From the NCBI GenBank assembly GCA_017512705.1, contig JAFWEX010000129.1:124001-188000 (forward strand): 64,000 nt of DNA, in the 5' to 3' direction. Numbering within the stretch: the first letter of the stretch is position 1; each line of letters starts with the position of its first letter. A program made the position numbers and the translations under genes. Of the stretch, positions 18,313 through 27,714 are shown one piece after another. A model generated the notes under the pieces. That model saw nothing but the letters and a program-made list of their open reading frames with translations, had not been told where the DNA came from and made no database searches. This DNA comes from Paenibacillus sp. (lineage in GTDB: Bacteria > Bacillota > Bacilli > Paenibacillales > Paenibacillaceae).

Positions 18313-19860
18313 CTATTGTAAACCAGCTGTTTTCAGATACTCCTGCCATTGTTTTGTATACTCGGACTGGATTTTGTCCAAACCGGCCTGTTTTGCTTTT
18401 TCCATAAACGTATTTAATCCACCCTCTACATCCGCAACAAGACCTACATTAAGCGGATACAGATATTGCTTCTCAACTTGCTCCAAAGCCGCCTTCTCAG
18501 CCTGATAAGGTGTCCAATCCTCGGCAAAACCAGTGAAAATATCCGGCTTTTTGATCTGATCAAGATCTTTAAACATATCCAGCACATCATCAAAGCTCTT
18601 ATCATACAGCATAAACTCTGGATTACGCCATGCCCAGCCATTCATACCTTCACGCGGGAAGCCGTTGCTTTGTGCATCGCCGATCATATTATAGTAGCCG
18701 TCTTTTACTTCAAAGTTTTTCCCTTCCACACCATACTCGGTTAGCCAGTTGTAACGTTTGTCGGTCACAAGTTTCTCGTAGAATTCCAGTGCTCTTTCCG
18801 GGTTTTTACTGCTTCGCGGAATGGCAAAACCGTTATGAATCGGATGCACCGGCTGTGCAAACCCTTTCGCATTTGGATATGGGAAATACCCCAGCTTCCA
18901 GTCCGGGTGAGTGGACTGAACCTTGATCACATCGGAATTGAATTTGTTCGGATTCTCCCCAGCAAGAACGACAGCAGCTTTACCATTTTGCAGCAGGGAA
19001 TTGGATGTATCCTTTACGTTTAATACGTTTTTCGGGAAAAAGCCTTTATCCATCCAGCGTTTGTATGTTTTCAGGTCCTCTAGATGCTGCGGTGATCCCC
19101 AGTAGGACGCCACGGTGGACGGTGTTTCATACATAATATCCAGGCCATATGGAAGCTGACCAGCCGTATTTACCAGCTTGGAAGTTAATTGACGCACCCC
19201 ATGTGTGTGATTCGCATTACTGTCTGCAATCGGAATCATAGTTGGCTCGTTCGCCTTGATCCCGTCCAGGTACGCTTCGAGCGTTTCCAGCGATTCCGGT
19301 TTCGGCAGATTATACTTCTCACGCAAGTCTTCGCGGTACGCAATACCCTCGGTAACGTATTCAATCCATGTCGATGGAACAGTGTAGATTTTGTCATTAA
19401 TCTTAACCGCATTCCACATATCATCAGGGACATGAGACTTGAGCTTCGGTGTTTTTGTCAACAGTTCATCCAGCGGTAAAAAAGCCCCTTTTTTGGCATA
19501 AGACTGATAATTCGTCCAGTCGGCCGTAAAAATTAAGTCCATCGGCTGTCCGGAAGACAGCAGCAATTTATATTTTTGATCCCAGTCCGTCCAAGACGTG
19601 AAGTTGAATTTTACATTCACATTCAGATCGGCTTCAGCAAGCTTGTTAATCTCCGACTCAATTACAGGTAGGTCTTTCGGAGCATCTCCAAGCATGTAAA
19701 ATTGCAGGGTTACTTTTTCGCCTTTATTATCCGATGAACCTCCCTCCGCATTCCCTTGAGTATCCCCACTTGAACCGCTGCCGTTACACGCAGCTAGTAC
19801 GCTAGCAAATAACATCATAACAAGTACCACAGACAGGTGCCGAATCATTTTATTACGCAT
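18313..19860 (-). CDS. Extracellular sugar-binding lipoprotein (LplA-like)
   Basis: 515 residues. Signal peptide ending in the lipobox VLAAC with lipid-modified Cys25, a Ser/Gly-rich linker, then a family 1 type solute-binding domain (VTLQFYMLGDAPKDLPVIESEIN, LIFTADWTNYQSYAKKGAFLPLDELL, AIPRSSKNPERALEFYEKLV). The length and N-terminal pattern match the LplA/YtcQ group, which binds oligosaccharides from plant or host polymers. Of two ATGs, 19860 has correct spacing from GGGAGG. Third gene of a permease-permease-binding protein operon on the minus strand. Confidence 0.88.
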   Translation of the reverse strand: MRNKMIRHLSVVLVMMLFASVLAACNGSGSSGDTQGNAEGGSSDNKGEKVTLQFYMLGDAPKDLPVIESEINKLAEADLNVNVKFNFTSWTDWDQKYKLLLSSGQPMDLIFTADWTNYQSYAKKGAFLPLDELLTKTPKLKSHVPDDMWNAVKINDKIYTVPSTWIEYVTEGIAYREDLREKYNLPKPESLETLEAYLDGIKANEPTMIPIADSNANHTHGVRQLTSKLVNTAGQLPYGLDIMYETPSTVASYWGSPQHLEDLKTYKRWMDKGFFPKNVLNVKDTSNSLLQNGKAAVVLAGENPNKFNSDVIKVQSTHPDWKLGYFPYPNAKGFAQPVHPIHNGFAIPRSSKNPERALEFYEKLVTDKRYNWLTEYGVEGKNFEVKDGYYNMIGDAQSNGFPREGMNGWAWRNPEFMLYDKSFDDVLDMFKDLDQIKKPDIFTGFAEDWTPYQAEKAALEQVEKQYLYPLNVGLVADVEGGLNTFMEKAKQAGLDKIQSEYTKQWQEYLKTAGLQ

Positions 19861-19964
19861 ATGCATCCTCCCTTTTTGTGTTAAACCTATATGTTAGCGC
19901 AGACCCGCTATGCATCAGACCATCCATATACCTAGCAGCCTGATGTCCCCAGCGTGTGCACGTT

Positions 19965-20906
19965 CTAACCTTTTACTGCTCCAATCGTAAGTCCTTTGAC
20001 AAAATAACGCTGCACAAACGGATACAGGAACAAAATCGGACCAGTTACGATAATCGCCATCGCCATCTTGGTCGACTCTGTTGGAACATCTTGACTAAGC
20101 GTGACGCCCGTACCAATAGCCATCTGGTCAATAAAGGTAATCGTATTCATTGTGTTGTACAGATAAAACTGCAGCTGATACATATCTGGATTGTTAATAA
20201 ACAAGGAAGATGTAAACCAGTCATTCCAGTAGCCGAGGGCAAGAAACAGTCCAACGGTTGCTATGCCCGGCATCGCCAGTTTCAACACAATGCTGAAATA
20301 GATTCGAAAATCGTTCGCACCGTCAATCTTTGCTGATTCAATCAGTTCATCCGGCACAGCGGAGCGAATAAAATTTTTCATCAGAATGATTAGAAATGGT
20401 GTCATCAACCCTGGGAAAATCAATACGGTATACGTATCTGTCAGGTTGAAGTAGTTCGCCAGCATAATGTACCAAGGTACAAGACCTCCCCCAAACAATG
20501 TTGTGAAGTAGATAAAAAACGAGAATGTATTCCGGTATTTGAAATCTTTGCGCTGAAGGACAAATCCCGCCATCGTAATAAAAAACAAGCCCAGCGTCGT
20601 GCCAACTACCGTTGTAAATACCGTTACCCCATACGCCTTCAAAACTTGGGTCGGGAATTTGAATACCATTTTGTAACCTTCAAGCGAGAAGTGCGTCGGA
20701 AAGAGATGATAGCCGTCCCTCACGATGGACTCGTTACTGGTGAATGACCCCGACAAGATAAGCAGGAATGGCAGCAGGCACATTAATGACAAAACAATGA
20801 TGACGCTGTAAGCGATGATTTGAAACGCCAGGTTAAATTCAGAATCTTTGGTACGAGTGCGAGCTCGCAATCGTCCTCGCGTCTGCAATTGCATTTGGTT
20901 GCTCAT
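19965..20906 (-). CDS. Sugar ABC transporter permease (LplC/YtcP-like)
   Basis: 313 residues with six membrane segments and the inner-membrane binding loop ESAKIDGANDFRIYFSIVLKLAMPGIATV (the EAA motif, about 195-225), which docks on the ATPase. The N-terminus has a basic cytoplasmic tail, RGRLRARTRTKD. It ends in FVQRYFVKGLTIGAVKG, typical of this carbohydrate-uptake family. It follows the partner permease by 36 bases. No ATPase is encoded nearby, so a shared MsmX-like ATPase is probably used. Confidence 0.9.
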   Translation of the reverse strand: MSNQMQLQTRGRLRARTRTKDSEFNLAFQIIAYSVIIVLSLMCLLPFLLILSGSFTSNESIVRDGYHLFPTHFSLEGYKMVFKFPTQVLKAYGVTVFTTVVGTTLGLFFITMAGFVLQRKDFKYRNTFSFFIYFTTLFGGGLVPWYIMLANYFNLTDTYTVLIFPGLMTPFLIILMKNFIRSAVPDELIESAKIDGANDFRIYFSIVLKLAMPGIATVGLFLALGYWNDWFTSSLFINNPDMYQLQFYLYNTMNTITFIDQMAIGTGVTLSQDVPTESTKMAMAIIVTGPILFLYPFVQRYFVKGLTIGAVKG

Positions 20907-20942
20907 GGTTGTTCTCCCTTCTGCCCTAAGGGCGTGCTTATT

Positions 20943-21848
20943 CTAGAACAAAGCGTAATCTTCGTTTATTTTGCGGATAATGTAGTTGACCGTCATGATC
21001 AGGATGAAGCCGAATAACGATTGGTACAAGCCAGCTGCTGTTGCCATACCAATATCAAAGGTAACTTTCAGTGAACGATAGACATACGTATCAATGATAT
21101 CCGTAGCGTTGTAGAGCACGCCGTTATTTCCGATCAATTGATAGAACAAATCAAACTGTCCTTTCATAATGCTGCCAAGGGAGAATAACAGGAGAATCAC
21201 AAACGTTGGTTTCAGCATAGGCACTGTAATGTACCAGATCCGCTGAAAGATGTTCGCACCATCAATGCGAGCCGCTTCATAATATTCATCACTTATGCCT
21301 GTTATTGCCGCCAAGTAGATGACCATGCTGTATCCGAGGTTTTTCCACAGATAAAAGATAATGATCAGAAACACCCAAATCCATGGTGTATTGTAGATAT
21401 CAACAGGCCCTGCCTCAAAACGTTTGAGCACGGTATTCACAAACCCGGATTCATAGTTAAACATGTTGTAAGCGATTACACTCAATAGAACAAACGAGAT
21501 AAAGTACGGCAGGAACATAACGGACTGGGTCATTTTTTTGAACAACTTGCCCCGGATTTCACTCAGCATGATTGCACAGAAGATCGCCAGGCCATTGCCC
21601 AGTATAATAAAAGCCAGGTTGTACCCTACGGTATTCGTCGTCAGTTTTAACAGCATGCCAGATTGCCAGAGGAACTTAAAGTTGTCTAGCCCTACAAACG
21701 GGCTTCCAAATAACCCCCCTGCAGAATCATAACTGGTAAATGCGTAGTAAATACCGACCATCGGAAAATACGAGTTAATGAGAAAAAAGATCAGCGTGGG
21801 CAGCAGCATCAGAAACATGATTTTGTTTTTGTTCAATTCTTTGAGCAT
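20943..21848 (-). CDS. Sugar ABC transporter permease (LplB-like)
   Basis: 301 residues, six membrane segments, EAA loop YEAARIDGANIFQRIWYITVPML (about 190-215) and C-terminus TVNYIIRKINEDYALF, all typical of LplB/YteP. The frame is open 60 residues further upstream, but ATG 21848 follows GGGAGGG at 9 bases and gives MLKELNKNKIMFLMLLPTL. First gene of the uptake operon, divergent from the AraC-type membrane regulator that presumably controls it. Confidence 0.9.
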   Translation of the reverse strand: MLKELNKNKIMFLMLLPTLIFFLINSYFPMVGIYYAFTSYDSAGGLFGSPFVGLDNFKFLWQSGMLLKLTTNTVGYNLAFIILGNGLAIFCAIMLSEIRGKLFKKMTQSVMFLPYFISFVLLSVIAYNMFNYESGFVNTVLKRFEAGPVDIYNTPWIWVFLIIIFYLWKNLGYSMVIYLAAITGISDEYYEAARIDGANIFQRIWYITVPMLKPTFVILLLFSLGSIMKGQFDLFYQLIGNNGVLYNATDIIDTYVYRSLKVTFDIGMATAAGLYQSLFGFILIMTVNYIIRKINEDYALF

Positions 21849-22089
21849 AGCTCGATCCCTCCCAAGTATGACGGTGAAGCTTTGAATTTGATTGTAGACT
21901 GACCTCTGCGTTTCTGAATACTGAAGCTTCCTGCCCATTCGTGAACGATACTGCGAAATGAGCAGTGAACAATATGTACTAATTATGAAATGAACGCATA
22001 TACGTTCACAAAAGTTGATATCGTGCATAGCTCCAACCTGATGAACAATCCCGCGAAAATTGAACTTTATCTAGGGAAAAGGAACCAAA

Positions 22090-22116
22090 ACGCTTGTCTT
22101 ACATTGAGGTAAGCGT
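22090..22116. promoter_or_regulatory. Candidate operator palindrome in the transporter/regulator divergent region
   Basis: ACGCTT (22090-22095) and AAGCGT (22111-22116) are inverted with matching bases beside them (TTAC and GTAA). The right arm overlaps the spacer of the regulator promoter and it lies about 240 bases before the transporter operon. Operator function is inferred. Confidence 0.45.
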
Positions 22117-22132
22117 ATACATAATATATAAT
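22104..22132 (+). promoter_or_regulatory. Promoter of the AraC-type regulator gene
   Basis: TTGAGG (22104-22109), 17-base spacer, perfect TATAAT (22127-22132), about 100 bases upstream of the regulator start. Confidence 0.65.
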
Positions 22133-22233
22133 TCAAGTTACCTTGCTCTTCTGTTTGGCTACATATGAAATTCAGTTTTCTTATGAAAAATACATAAGTT
22201 CACTCATATCAGGAGGTTCGAGGGGGAAAAGGA

Positions 22234-24492
22234 ATGCGCAAACATTCAAAGGAAAGCCAGAAAATATTCGCGCGGATTCTGATGGGTATTATTATCAGCA
22301 CTGTCGCAACTCTACTTGTGGCCTCAGCCATTTTGTACGTTAACTACAATCGAATTGCATTACGCCAAGTCTATCGTACAGATGTGAATAGCCTCACCCA
22401 GACCAGCCGTGAAGTGGCCAAGATGACTGAAAGCGCCAAATCACTCTCCTATCAGATTTATCAGGACTACACCATTTCTTCCCTGATGCTCTACTCCAAA
22501 CCAAGTATCTATCAGATCACTTCGGCTATGGAGCAGCTCGATAATTACCGCATGTCACTTCCTTTTATTGAATCCATCTATGTATATAACTCCAAAAGCA
22601 ATGAATTTTTTATCAGCTCCGATGGGGTTCGCAATGGGCAGCAGTCTATATCCGAGATCGATGACCAAGGGATCAAACGTATTCTGGATCGTTTCCATGA
22701 CTATAAACCCTTTGTACCTATCCCGCGTACCTATAAGGTTGGCTCAACCGAAGCCAGTGAGGTAGACAGCTATACTTACCTTTGCTATGACACTATCAAC
22801 GACAACGCCAAGCTCAATTACGCCGTGATCGTCAACATTAAGGATGATTGGCTTAGTCCCAATATGAATGCAGCAGACCAGCCTGGCAAAACCTTTATTA
22901 TAAATGAACAAGGAGACTTGTTGTCCAATTTTGGAGATCGCCCACTGCTTAACAATCTCTCCAATGAAACATTCATGCGTCCGATCATGCAGGATACGGA
23001 GCATTCTGCTTATTTTACAGAGCAAGTGGATGGGGAAAACTCGCTCATCACCTACACCGCCCCAGACAACCTAGGTTGGCGTTACGTGCGAATTACCCCC
23101 TATGACGTGATTACAGCTGATATTCGCGATATGCGCATGCATACCCTGTTATTCTGCCTTGGGCTATTGGCTGCGGGTTTGATTCTTTCTTATCTTGTAT
23201 CCCGGAAGCTTTATCGTCCGATTAATAACGTGCTCGTCCGTATGCGTGTCATGGAAGCCGAACGCCGAGGCAGTCTACAACTGCTAAGACAAGACTTTTT
23301 AAGAGGTGCACTTCAAGGGCGTGAAACCATAACCTGCAATATGCTTGAAGATCGAATGAAGTTCTACGGCTCTCCTGTCGATGTACATCAATCGTCAAGA
23401 CTAGTGCTTTTGCGCATCGACCATTATACAGAATTTTGCGAAACATACCGGGAAGATACTCAACTTGTAAAATACGCGATGATGAACATTTGCACAGAGA
23501 CCGCAGATCTCCACTATTATGCGGAAGCTGTGGATATGGGCGGTGACCTGATTACGCTTTTGTTTAATGAAAAATCCGAAAACAATTCTTTGTCAGAGAA
23601 TGGGACCTCGCATCCAATTGAAGAATTGCTACGCATGATGCAGGCCGCAGTCATGACTCATCTGAAATGTTCCATCTCCTGTACGCTGGGTCCAGAAGAA
23701 AATTCACTTGCAGAATGTATTGAAGGTTATGCTCGTTCCGCTGAAGCATCGCTTCATCGCCTGTTCATGGGGCCAGGATGTCTGATTCATACGTCAGACA
23801 TCCTGGCGTATCAGAGCAAGGAATACACTTTCCCGGCAGGTAAAGAAAGACAGCTTGTCGAGTGCTTGATGACAGGTAAAACTGAGGAAGCCAAGCTAAT
23901 CTACGCAGATATCGTCAGTGAAACCGCAGCCTATCCATTCAACGTCTTTCAGCTCGCTCTGTCCCATCTGACGATGACTCTTAATCATGTTCGCAATACG
24001 CTCAAGAAGAACAATCAACTTACACTCGATTCCGTTACAGGCAGTTTGATGCTTCCCGTGAAAAATGCTGAGGATCTCAGCGAGGTACATGAACATTTTT
24101 ATCAGATGTTTGATGAACTAGGCTCCAAGGTAGAGGAAAAACGCACACTCAAGCATGAGGAACTCATTCGGAGAATCAACGATATTGTTGAGCGGGATTA
24201 TGCTGACCCGAATCTGTGTCTAACCTCCATTGCAGAGGAATTAAGTATGTCACCGATCTACGTTAGCAGGCTATATAAACAGCTCACGTTGAAAGGACTC
24301 ACGGATGTTATTAATGAGACACGCATTGCTAAAGCACAGCACATGCTCGTGCAGACCGAAAATTCAGTTGCGAACATTGCCGAGCGAACCGGCTTTACCA
24401 ACAGCTCCTATTTTTATCGGATGTTCAAGAAATTGAATGGGGTTACTCCTAGCGATTATCGTCGTAAAGAGCTTCATTCTGATCATCTGTAA
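22234..24492 (+). CDS. Membrane-bound AraC-family transcriptional regulator (YesS/YtdP type)
   Basis: 752 residues. Topology: membrane segment about 14-38, an extracellular sensor of about 260 residues (Cache-like, starting VYRTDVNSLTQTSREVAKM), a second membrane segment about 301-322 (LLFCLGLLAAGLILSYLV), an intracellular linker, and a C-terminal AraC DNA-binding domain with two helix-turn-helices (LCLTSIAEELSMSPIYVSRLYKQ and SVANIAERTGFTNSSYFYRMFKKLNGVTPSDYR). Such proteins sense sugars, or the sugar-loaded binding protein, outside and activate adjacent uptake genes. Divergent from the lplBCA-like operon, its likely target. Confidence 0.92.
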   Translation: MRKHSKESQKIFARILMGIIISTVATLLVASAILYVNYNRIALRQVYRTDVNSLTQTSREVAKMTESAKSLSYQIYQDYTISSLMLYSKPSIYQITSAMEQLDNYRMSLPFIESIYVYNSKSNEFFISSDGVRNGQQSISEIDDQGIKRILDRFHDYKPFVPIPRTYKVGSTEASEVDSYTYLCYDTINDNAKLNYAVIVNIKDDWLSPNMNAADQPGKTFIINEQGDLLSNFGDRPLLNNLSNETFMRPIMQDTEHSAYFTEQVDGENSLITYTAPDNLGWRYVRITPYDVITADIRDMRMHTLLFCLGLLAAGLILSYLVSRKLYRPINNVLVRMRVMEAERRGSLQLLRQDFLRGALQGRETITCNMLEDRMKFYGSPVDVHQSSRLVLLRIDHYTEFCETYREDTQLVKYAMMNICTETADLHYYAEAVDMGGDLITLLFNEKSENNSLSENGTSHPIEELLRMMQAAVMTHLKCSISCTLGPEENSLAECIEGYARSAEASLHRLFMGPGCLIHTSDILAYQSKEYTFPAGKERQLVECLMTGKTEEAKLIYADIVSETAAYPFNVFQLALSHLTMTLNHVRNTLKKNNQLTLDSVTGSLMLPVKNAEDLSEVHEHFYQMFDELGSKVEEKRTLKHEELIRRINDIVERDYADPNLCLTSIAEELSMSPIYVSRLYKQLTLKGLTDVINETRIAKAQHMLVQTENSVANIAERTGFTNSSYFYRMFKKLNGVTPSDYRRKELHSDHL

Positions 24493-24512
24493 CCTCCATT
24501 TATGAAAGAAAA

Positions 24513-24557
24513 AGAGCGGTACCTTAGAGCAATGCATTTGCCCTAAGATACCGCTCT
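24513..24557. terminator. Bidirectional terminator between regulator and trmB
   Basis: AGAGCGGTACCTTAGAGC (24513-24530) pairs with GCCCTAAGATACCGCTCT (24540-24557). On the minus strand the stem is followed by TTTTTCTTTC, so it chiefly ends trmB. Confidence 0.85.
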
Positions 24558-24560
24558 GTA

Positions 24561-25316
24561 TTATGCTTCGTTCTGATCTTCGCCAGACTCGTCTGAAGCT
24601 TCGCGCACTTTATATTTATCCAGACGCATTTCGTTATACTCTCGCAACGCTTCTTCCCCTACGATAACTTCAACCCGATGAATGTTCATGCCCTTGCCCA
24701 TAAACTTCTGTTCATACTCTGTCATGACATGCTCTTCATTCAAACCATCACGATGCAGGTTCAAAGACAGATTGGTCATCTGCAAGCCGAAATCAGCAAT
24801 AGCGTTCAAGGAAAACTCAAACAGGGTCTCTGAATCCGTCTTAAAATGAATCTGACCTTTTGCATTCAATAGCTCAATGTATTTTTTCAAAAAGCGTGGA
24901 TGCGTCAATCGGCGGCGTGCATGTTTCGCTTTTGGCCATGGATCACTGAAATTCAAATAAATGCGCTCCAGTTCCTGCGGTTCAAATACTTCTTCAATCT
25001 GCTCGATATTTGCGAGCGCCAGCTTCAGATTCGGAGGCGTTTCCACATCCGCCTGACTCCAAGCATTACGTGCTTTTTCACTGGCTCGGCGAACGAGTTC
25101 ATCATACATATCAATACCAATAAAATTATATTGCGGATATTTATAACTCATCTGACTGATGAATTGCCCTTTGCCCATGCCAAACTCAACAAAGATCGGG
25201 TGATCATTGCCAAAAAGCTCATTCCATTTCCCTTTGTATTGCTTGGGCTCCAGAACAACGAGGTCCTCCTGCTGCTCTAGATTTTCTCTAATCCCTTTTC
25301 TGCCACGTAAACGCAT
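24561..25316 (-). CDS. trmB: tRNA (guanine-46-N7)-methyltransferase
   Basis: 251 residues. SAM-binding motif FVEFGMGKGQFISQM (about 42-56), FIGIDMYDELVRRA, then the family hallmark LNFSDPWPKAKHARRRLTHPRFL and FKTDSETLFEFS. It makes m7G at position 46 of tRNA variable loops. Start ATG 25316 follows GGAGGAATAAA; a 19-residue extension upstream is not used. The tail is acidic (EASDESGEDQNEA). Confidence 0.96.
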   Translation of the reverse strand: MRLRGRKGIRENLEQQEDLVVLEPKQYKGKWNELFGNDHPIFVEFGMGKGQFISQMSYKYPQYNFIGIDMYDELVRRASEKARNAWSQADVETPPNLKLALANIEQIEEVFEPQELERIYLNFSDPWPKAKHARRRLTHPRFLKKYIELLNAKGQIHFKTDSETLFEFSLNAIADFGLQMTNLSLNLHRDGLNEEHVMTEYEQKFMGKGMNIHRVEVIVGEEALREYNEMRLDKYKVREASDESGEDQNEA

Positions 25317-25389
25317 TTTATTCCTCCGTTTGTCCATACTTGTCTCAGACTTATTTTGCCGAAGATCAGGCAAATTGTAAAGAGCAATG

Positions 25390-25440
25390 AAAAAGGAATC
25401 TCCGGACCTGCCATGTCGGCAAATCTCAAAGATTCCCTTT
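25390..25440 (-). terminator. Terminator after the 67-residue ORF
   Basis: Minus strand AAGGGAATCTTTGAGA pairs imperfectly with the downstream arm GGAGATTCCTTTTT, closing on a T run. Confidence 0.65.
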
Positions 25441-25466
25441 TCGATTTATTTGGAATTGGGGTCCAA

Positions 25467-25670
25467 CTACTTTAGTATTTCATAGTCTACCTTATCTTGA
25501 TGTGAAAAATCAAATGCCTTTTCAAAAGCATCGCGAACTTTTTGTTTTGCAGCCGCTTTCACTTTTGGGTTACCATTGAAACGAACGCCAGTTAACGCCA
25601 GTGCTTCTTCTGCAGTCAGTTCGACGGACACATGCTGGAATTCATTGTTATTTTTAACTTGAGAATTCAT
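25467..25670 (-). CDS. Small conserved-looking hypothetical protein
   Basis: 67 residues, MNSQVKNNNEFQHVSVELTAEEALALTGVRF..., acidic to neutral, no membrane segment or signal. The segment VELTAEEALALTGVRFNGNPKVKAAAKQKVRDAFEKAF looks like a helical domain. A GAGAGGTGA site stands 5 bases before the ATG and a terminator follows, so it is probably a monocistronic real gene. I do not recognise a function. Confidence 0.7.
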   Translation of the reverse strand: MNSQVKNNNEFQHVSVELTAEEALALTGVRFNGNPKVKAAAKQKVRDAFEKAFDFSHQDKVDYEILK

Positions 25671-25971
25671 TCATATCACCTCTCGGTATAGTATGATCCG
25701 TAACGTCAGCATTCATTCAAATGCTACGATAAAAAAGGACTCACTAGCTAGTGCCTGACGCTGATTAAAATATAACACAAGATGTGAACTATATCAAGTG
25801 AAAATCGTTGATTTAACGCCCCTTTTTTGCCTCATCATTCCCCTTTTTTTCAGATTTTTGATACAATAAATGACGAGCATCTCAGCGTCTACATCTTCTG
25901 CTCAGACATGAGATAACCGAACCAGATTACTACAAATTTAAAGACATAGATCTTAAAGGAGTATCTTAATA
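25671..25971. other. Intergenic region upstream of the radical SAM gene
   Basis: About 300 bases between divergent genes. TACAAT near 25863 could be a -10 for the radical SAM gene but has no good -35. Direct copies of GTCAGC/CAGCGTC-like short words were seen and judged insignificant. Confidence 0.4.
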
Positions 25972-26925
25972 ATGAACGCACCGGTTTTACAACCTCCGCT
26001 AATGTGGGGGGATAAACGATTCCATACTTGGAATTATGAGATGCGCGATCAATTTAACAACAAAGTATTCAAAGTCATGCTCGATGCCGGTTTTACCTGC
26101 CCGAATCGGGATGGTTCTATCGCTAAAGGTGGTTGCACCTTCTGTAGTGCAAGGGGTTCAGGAGATTTTGCGGGCAGCAGACGTGAAGATCTCGTCACTC
26201 AGTTCAATACGATTCGGGACAGGCAGCATCTGAAATGGCCTTCGGCTCATTATATTGGATACTTTCAGGCATACACGAATACCTATGCCCCAGTCGCAGA
26301 GCTGCGTGAGTATTTTGAAGAAATTTTGAAGCAGCCAGGCGTCGTTGGTTTATCCATAGCTACTCGCCCGGACTGTTTACCAGATGATGTTGTCGAGTAT
26401 TTAGCAGAGCTCAATGAACGTACCTATTTATGGGTAGAGATGGGACTGCAGACGATCCACGATTCTACTTCGATTTTAATTAATCGTGCACATGATACAG
26501 CCTGTTATGAAGAAGCAGTGGAAAAGCTTCGCAAGCATAACATTCGAGTATGTACGCACATCATCTACGGCTTGCCCCAAGAAACACACGAAATGATGCT
26601 GGATACAGGCCGAGCCGTTGCGAAAATGGATTTGCAGGGTATCAAGATCCATCTGCTCCATCTGATGCGCAAAACGCCAATGGTCAAACAATATGAAGCC
26701 GGACTCTTGCGATTCCTCGAACAGGATGAATATATCAAGCTGATTGTAGACACGCTTGAAATACTTCCTCCCAACATGATTGTGCACCGCCTCACTGGGG
26801 ATGCTCCGCGGAACCTGTTGATTGGACCGATGTGGTCGCTCAATAAATGGGATGTTCTAAATTCAATTGACCGGGAGCTGCGTGAACGTGATACCTGGCA
26901 GGGTAAGTATTGGAGGGGGGCATAA
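25972..26925 (+). CDS. ytqA: TIGR01212 family radical SAM protein (YtqA/MnmL-like)
   Basis: 317 residues with the iron-sulfur cysteines in FTCPNRDGSIAKGGCTFCS (C-x11-C-x2-C, about 42-60), the Elp3-like spacing of this family, then SIATRPDCLPDDVVEYL and WVEMGLQTIHDSTSILINRAHD. In Bacillus subtilis the orthologue is paired with YtqB; as I recall, recent work places the two in the late steps of mnm5s2U synthesis at the wobble base of some tRNAs. Stop TAA at 26923-26925 is one base before the next ATG, so the pair is coupled. Confidence 0.88.
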   Translation: MNAPVLQPPLMWGDKRFHTWNYEMRDQFNNKVFKVMLDAGFTCPNRDGSIAKGGCTFCSARGSGDFAGSRREDLVTQFNTIRDRQHLKWPSAHYIGYFQAYTNTYAPVAELREYFEEILKQPGVVGLSIATRPDCLPDDVVEYLAELNERTYLWVEMGLQTIHDSTSILINRAHDTACYEEAVEKLRKHNIRVCTHIIYGLPQETHEMMLDTGRAVAKMDLQGIKIHLLHLMRKTPMVKQYEAGLLRFLEQDEYIKLIVDTLEILPPNMIVHRLTGDAPRNLLIGPMWSLNKWDVLNSIDRELRERDTWQGKYWRGA

Positions 26926-26926
26926 T

Positions 26927-27511
26927 ATGGGCTTCCTCTCCGTACTAAGTTGTGCACATCATTGGATTAGTTCTCGTCTCCAACCGGGAGAACTGGCGAT
27001 CGATGCTACAGTGGGCACAGGTGCTGATACATTATTTCTGGCGCAACAGGTAGGTAAGCGTGGTCAAGTGATCGGATTTGATATCCAGAGTGAAGCTCTG
27101 ACATTAGCTCAGGCCCGGATTCGAAAACATTCCGAAGGTAATAAGCTTGGCTCTATATCCTTGCTGGAATTAAGCCATGCCCGTATGGCTGAAGCAGTAC
27201 CCGATGCCTGGGTTGGCAAAGTTGGCGCTATTATGTTTAATCTGGGGTATTTACCTGCTGAAGGTGCAGATACTTCCATCATTACCGAAACAATGAGCAC
27301 CATTGCTGCACTTGAAGCTGCACTAACGTTGTTACGTCCACGAGGTATCATTACCATTGTGTTATATCCTGGTCATGATGGAGGCGCCCAGGAAGCAGGA
27401 GCCGTTTCACGTTGGGCATCCACTCTACCTGTGGAGCAAGCTCAGGTAGTGATCTATCGCCAGATGCAACGAGAAACTTCACCTTATTTAATTGGTATTG
27501 AAAAAAAGTAA
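26927..27511 (+). CDS. mnmM: SAM methyltransferase, tRNA nm5s2U34 methylase (YtqB/MnmM-like)
   Basis: 194 residues with class I methyltransferase motifs: AIDATVGTGADTLFLAQQVGKRGQVIGFDIQ (about 24-54), and the catalytic-region strand AIMFNLGYLPAEGADTSII, in which NLGYLP resembles the NPPY-type motif. YtqB orthologues methylate nm5s2U to mnm5s2U at tRNA position 34. Start ATG 26927 follows GGAGGGGGG; the preceding 20-residue extension lies in the upstream gene and is not used. It is one base from ytqA, so a single operon. Confidence 0.88.
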   Translation: MGFLSVLSCAHHWISSRLQPGELAIDATVGTGADTLFLAQQVGKRGQVIGFDIQSEALTLAQARIRKHSEGNKLGSISLLELSHARMAEAVPDAWVGKVGAIMFNLGYLPAEGADTSIITETMSTIAALEAALTLLRPRGIITIVLYPGHDGGAQEAGAVSRWASTLPVEQAQVVIYRQMQRETSPYLIGIEKK

Positions 27512-27714
27512 CATTTATTTTTTCGTCAGATGGACTACACTAGACACAATCGCAGAAAAAACACTTCGAACCTAGTCTGGTCCATTCGGCGCTGTTCTAC
27601 ATATAAAAATCGTAAAACTTATACAGTTATACTCTGTCATCTCATGATCATGAACGCACTGCCTACAACTGGTTAAAGAAATTATCCACTTCATATAATA
27701 GAGGAGAGATATTT

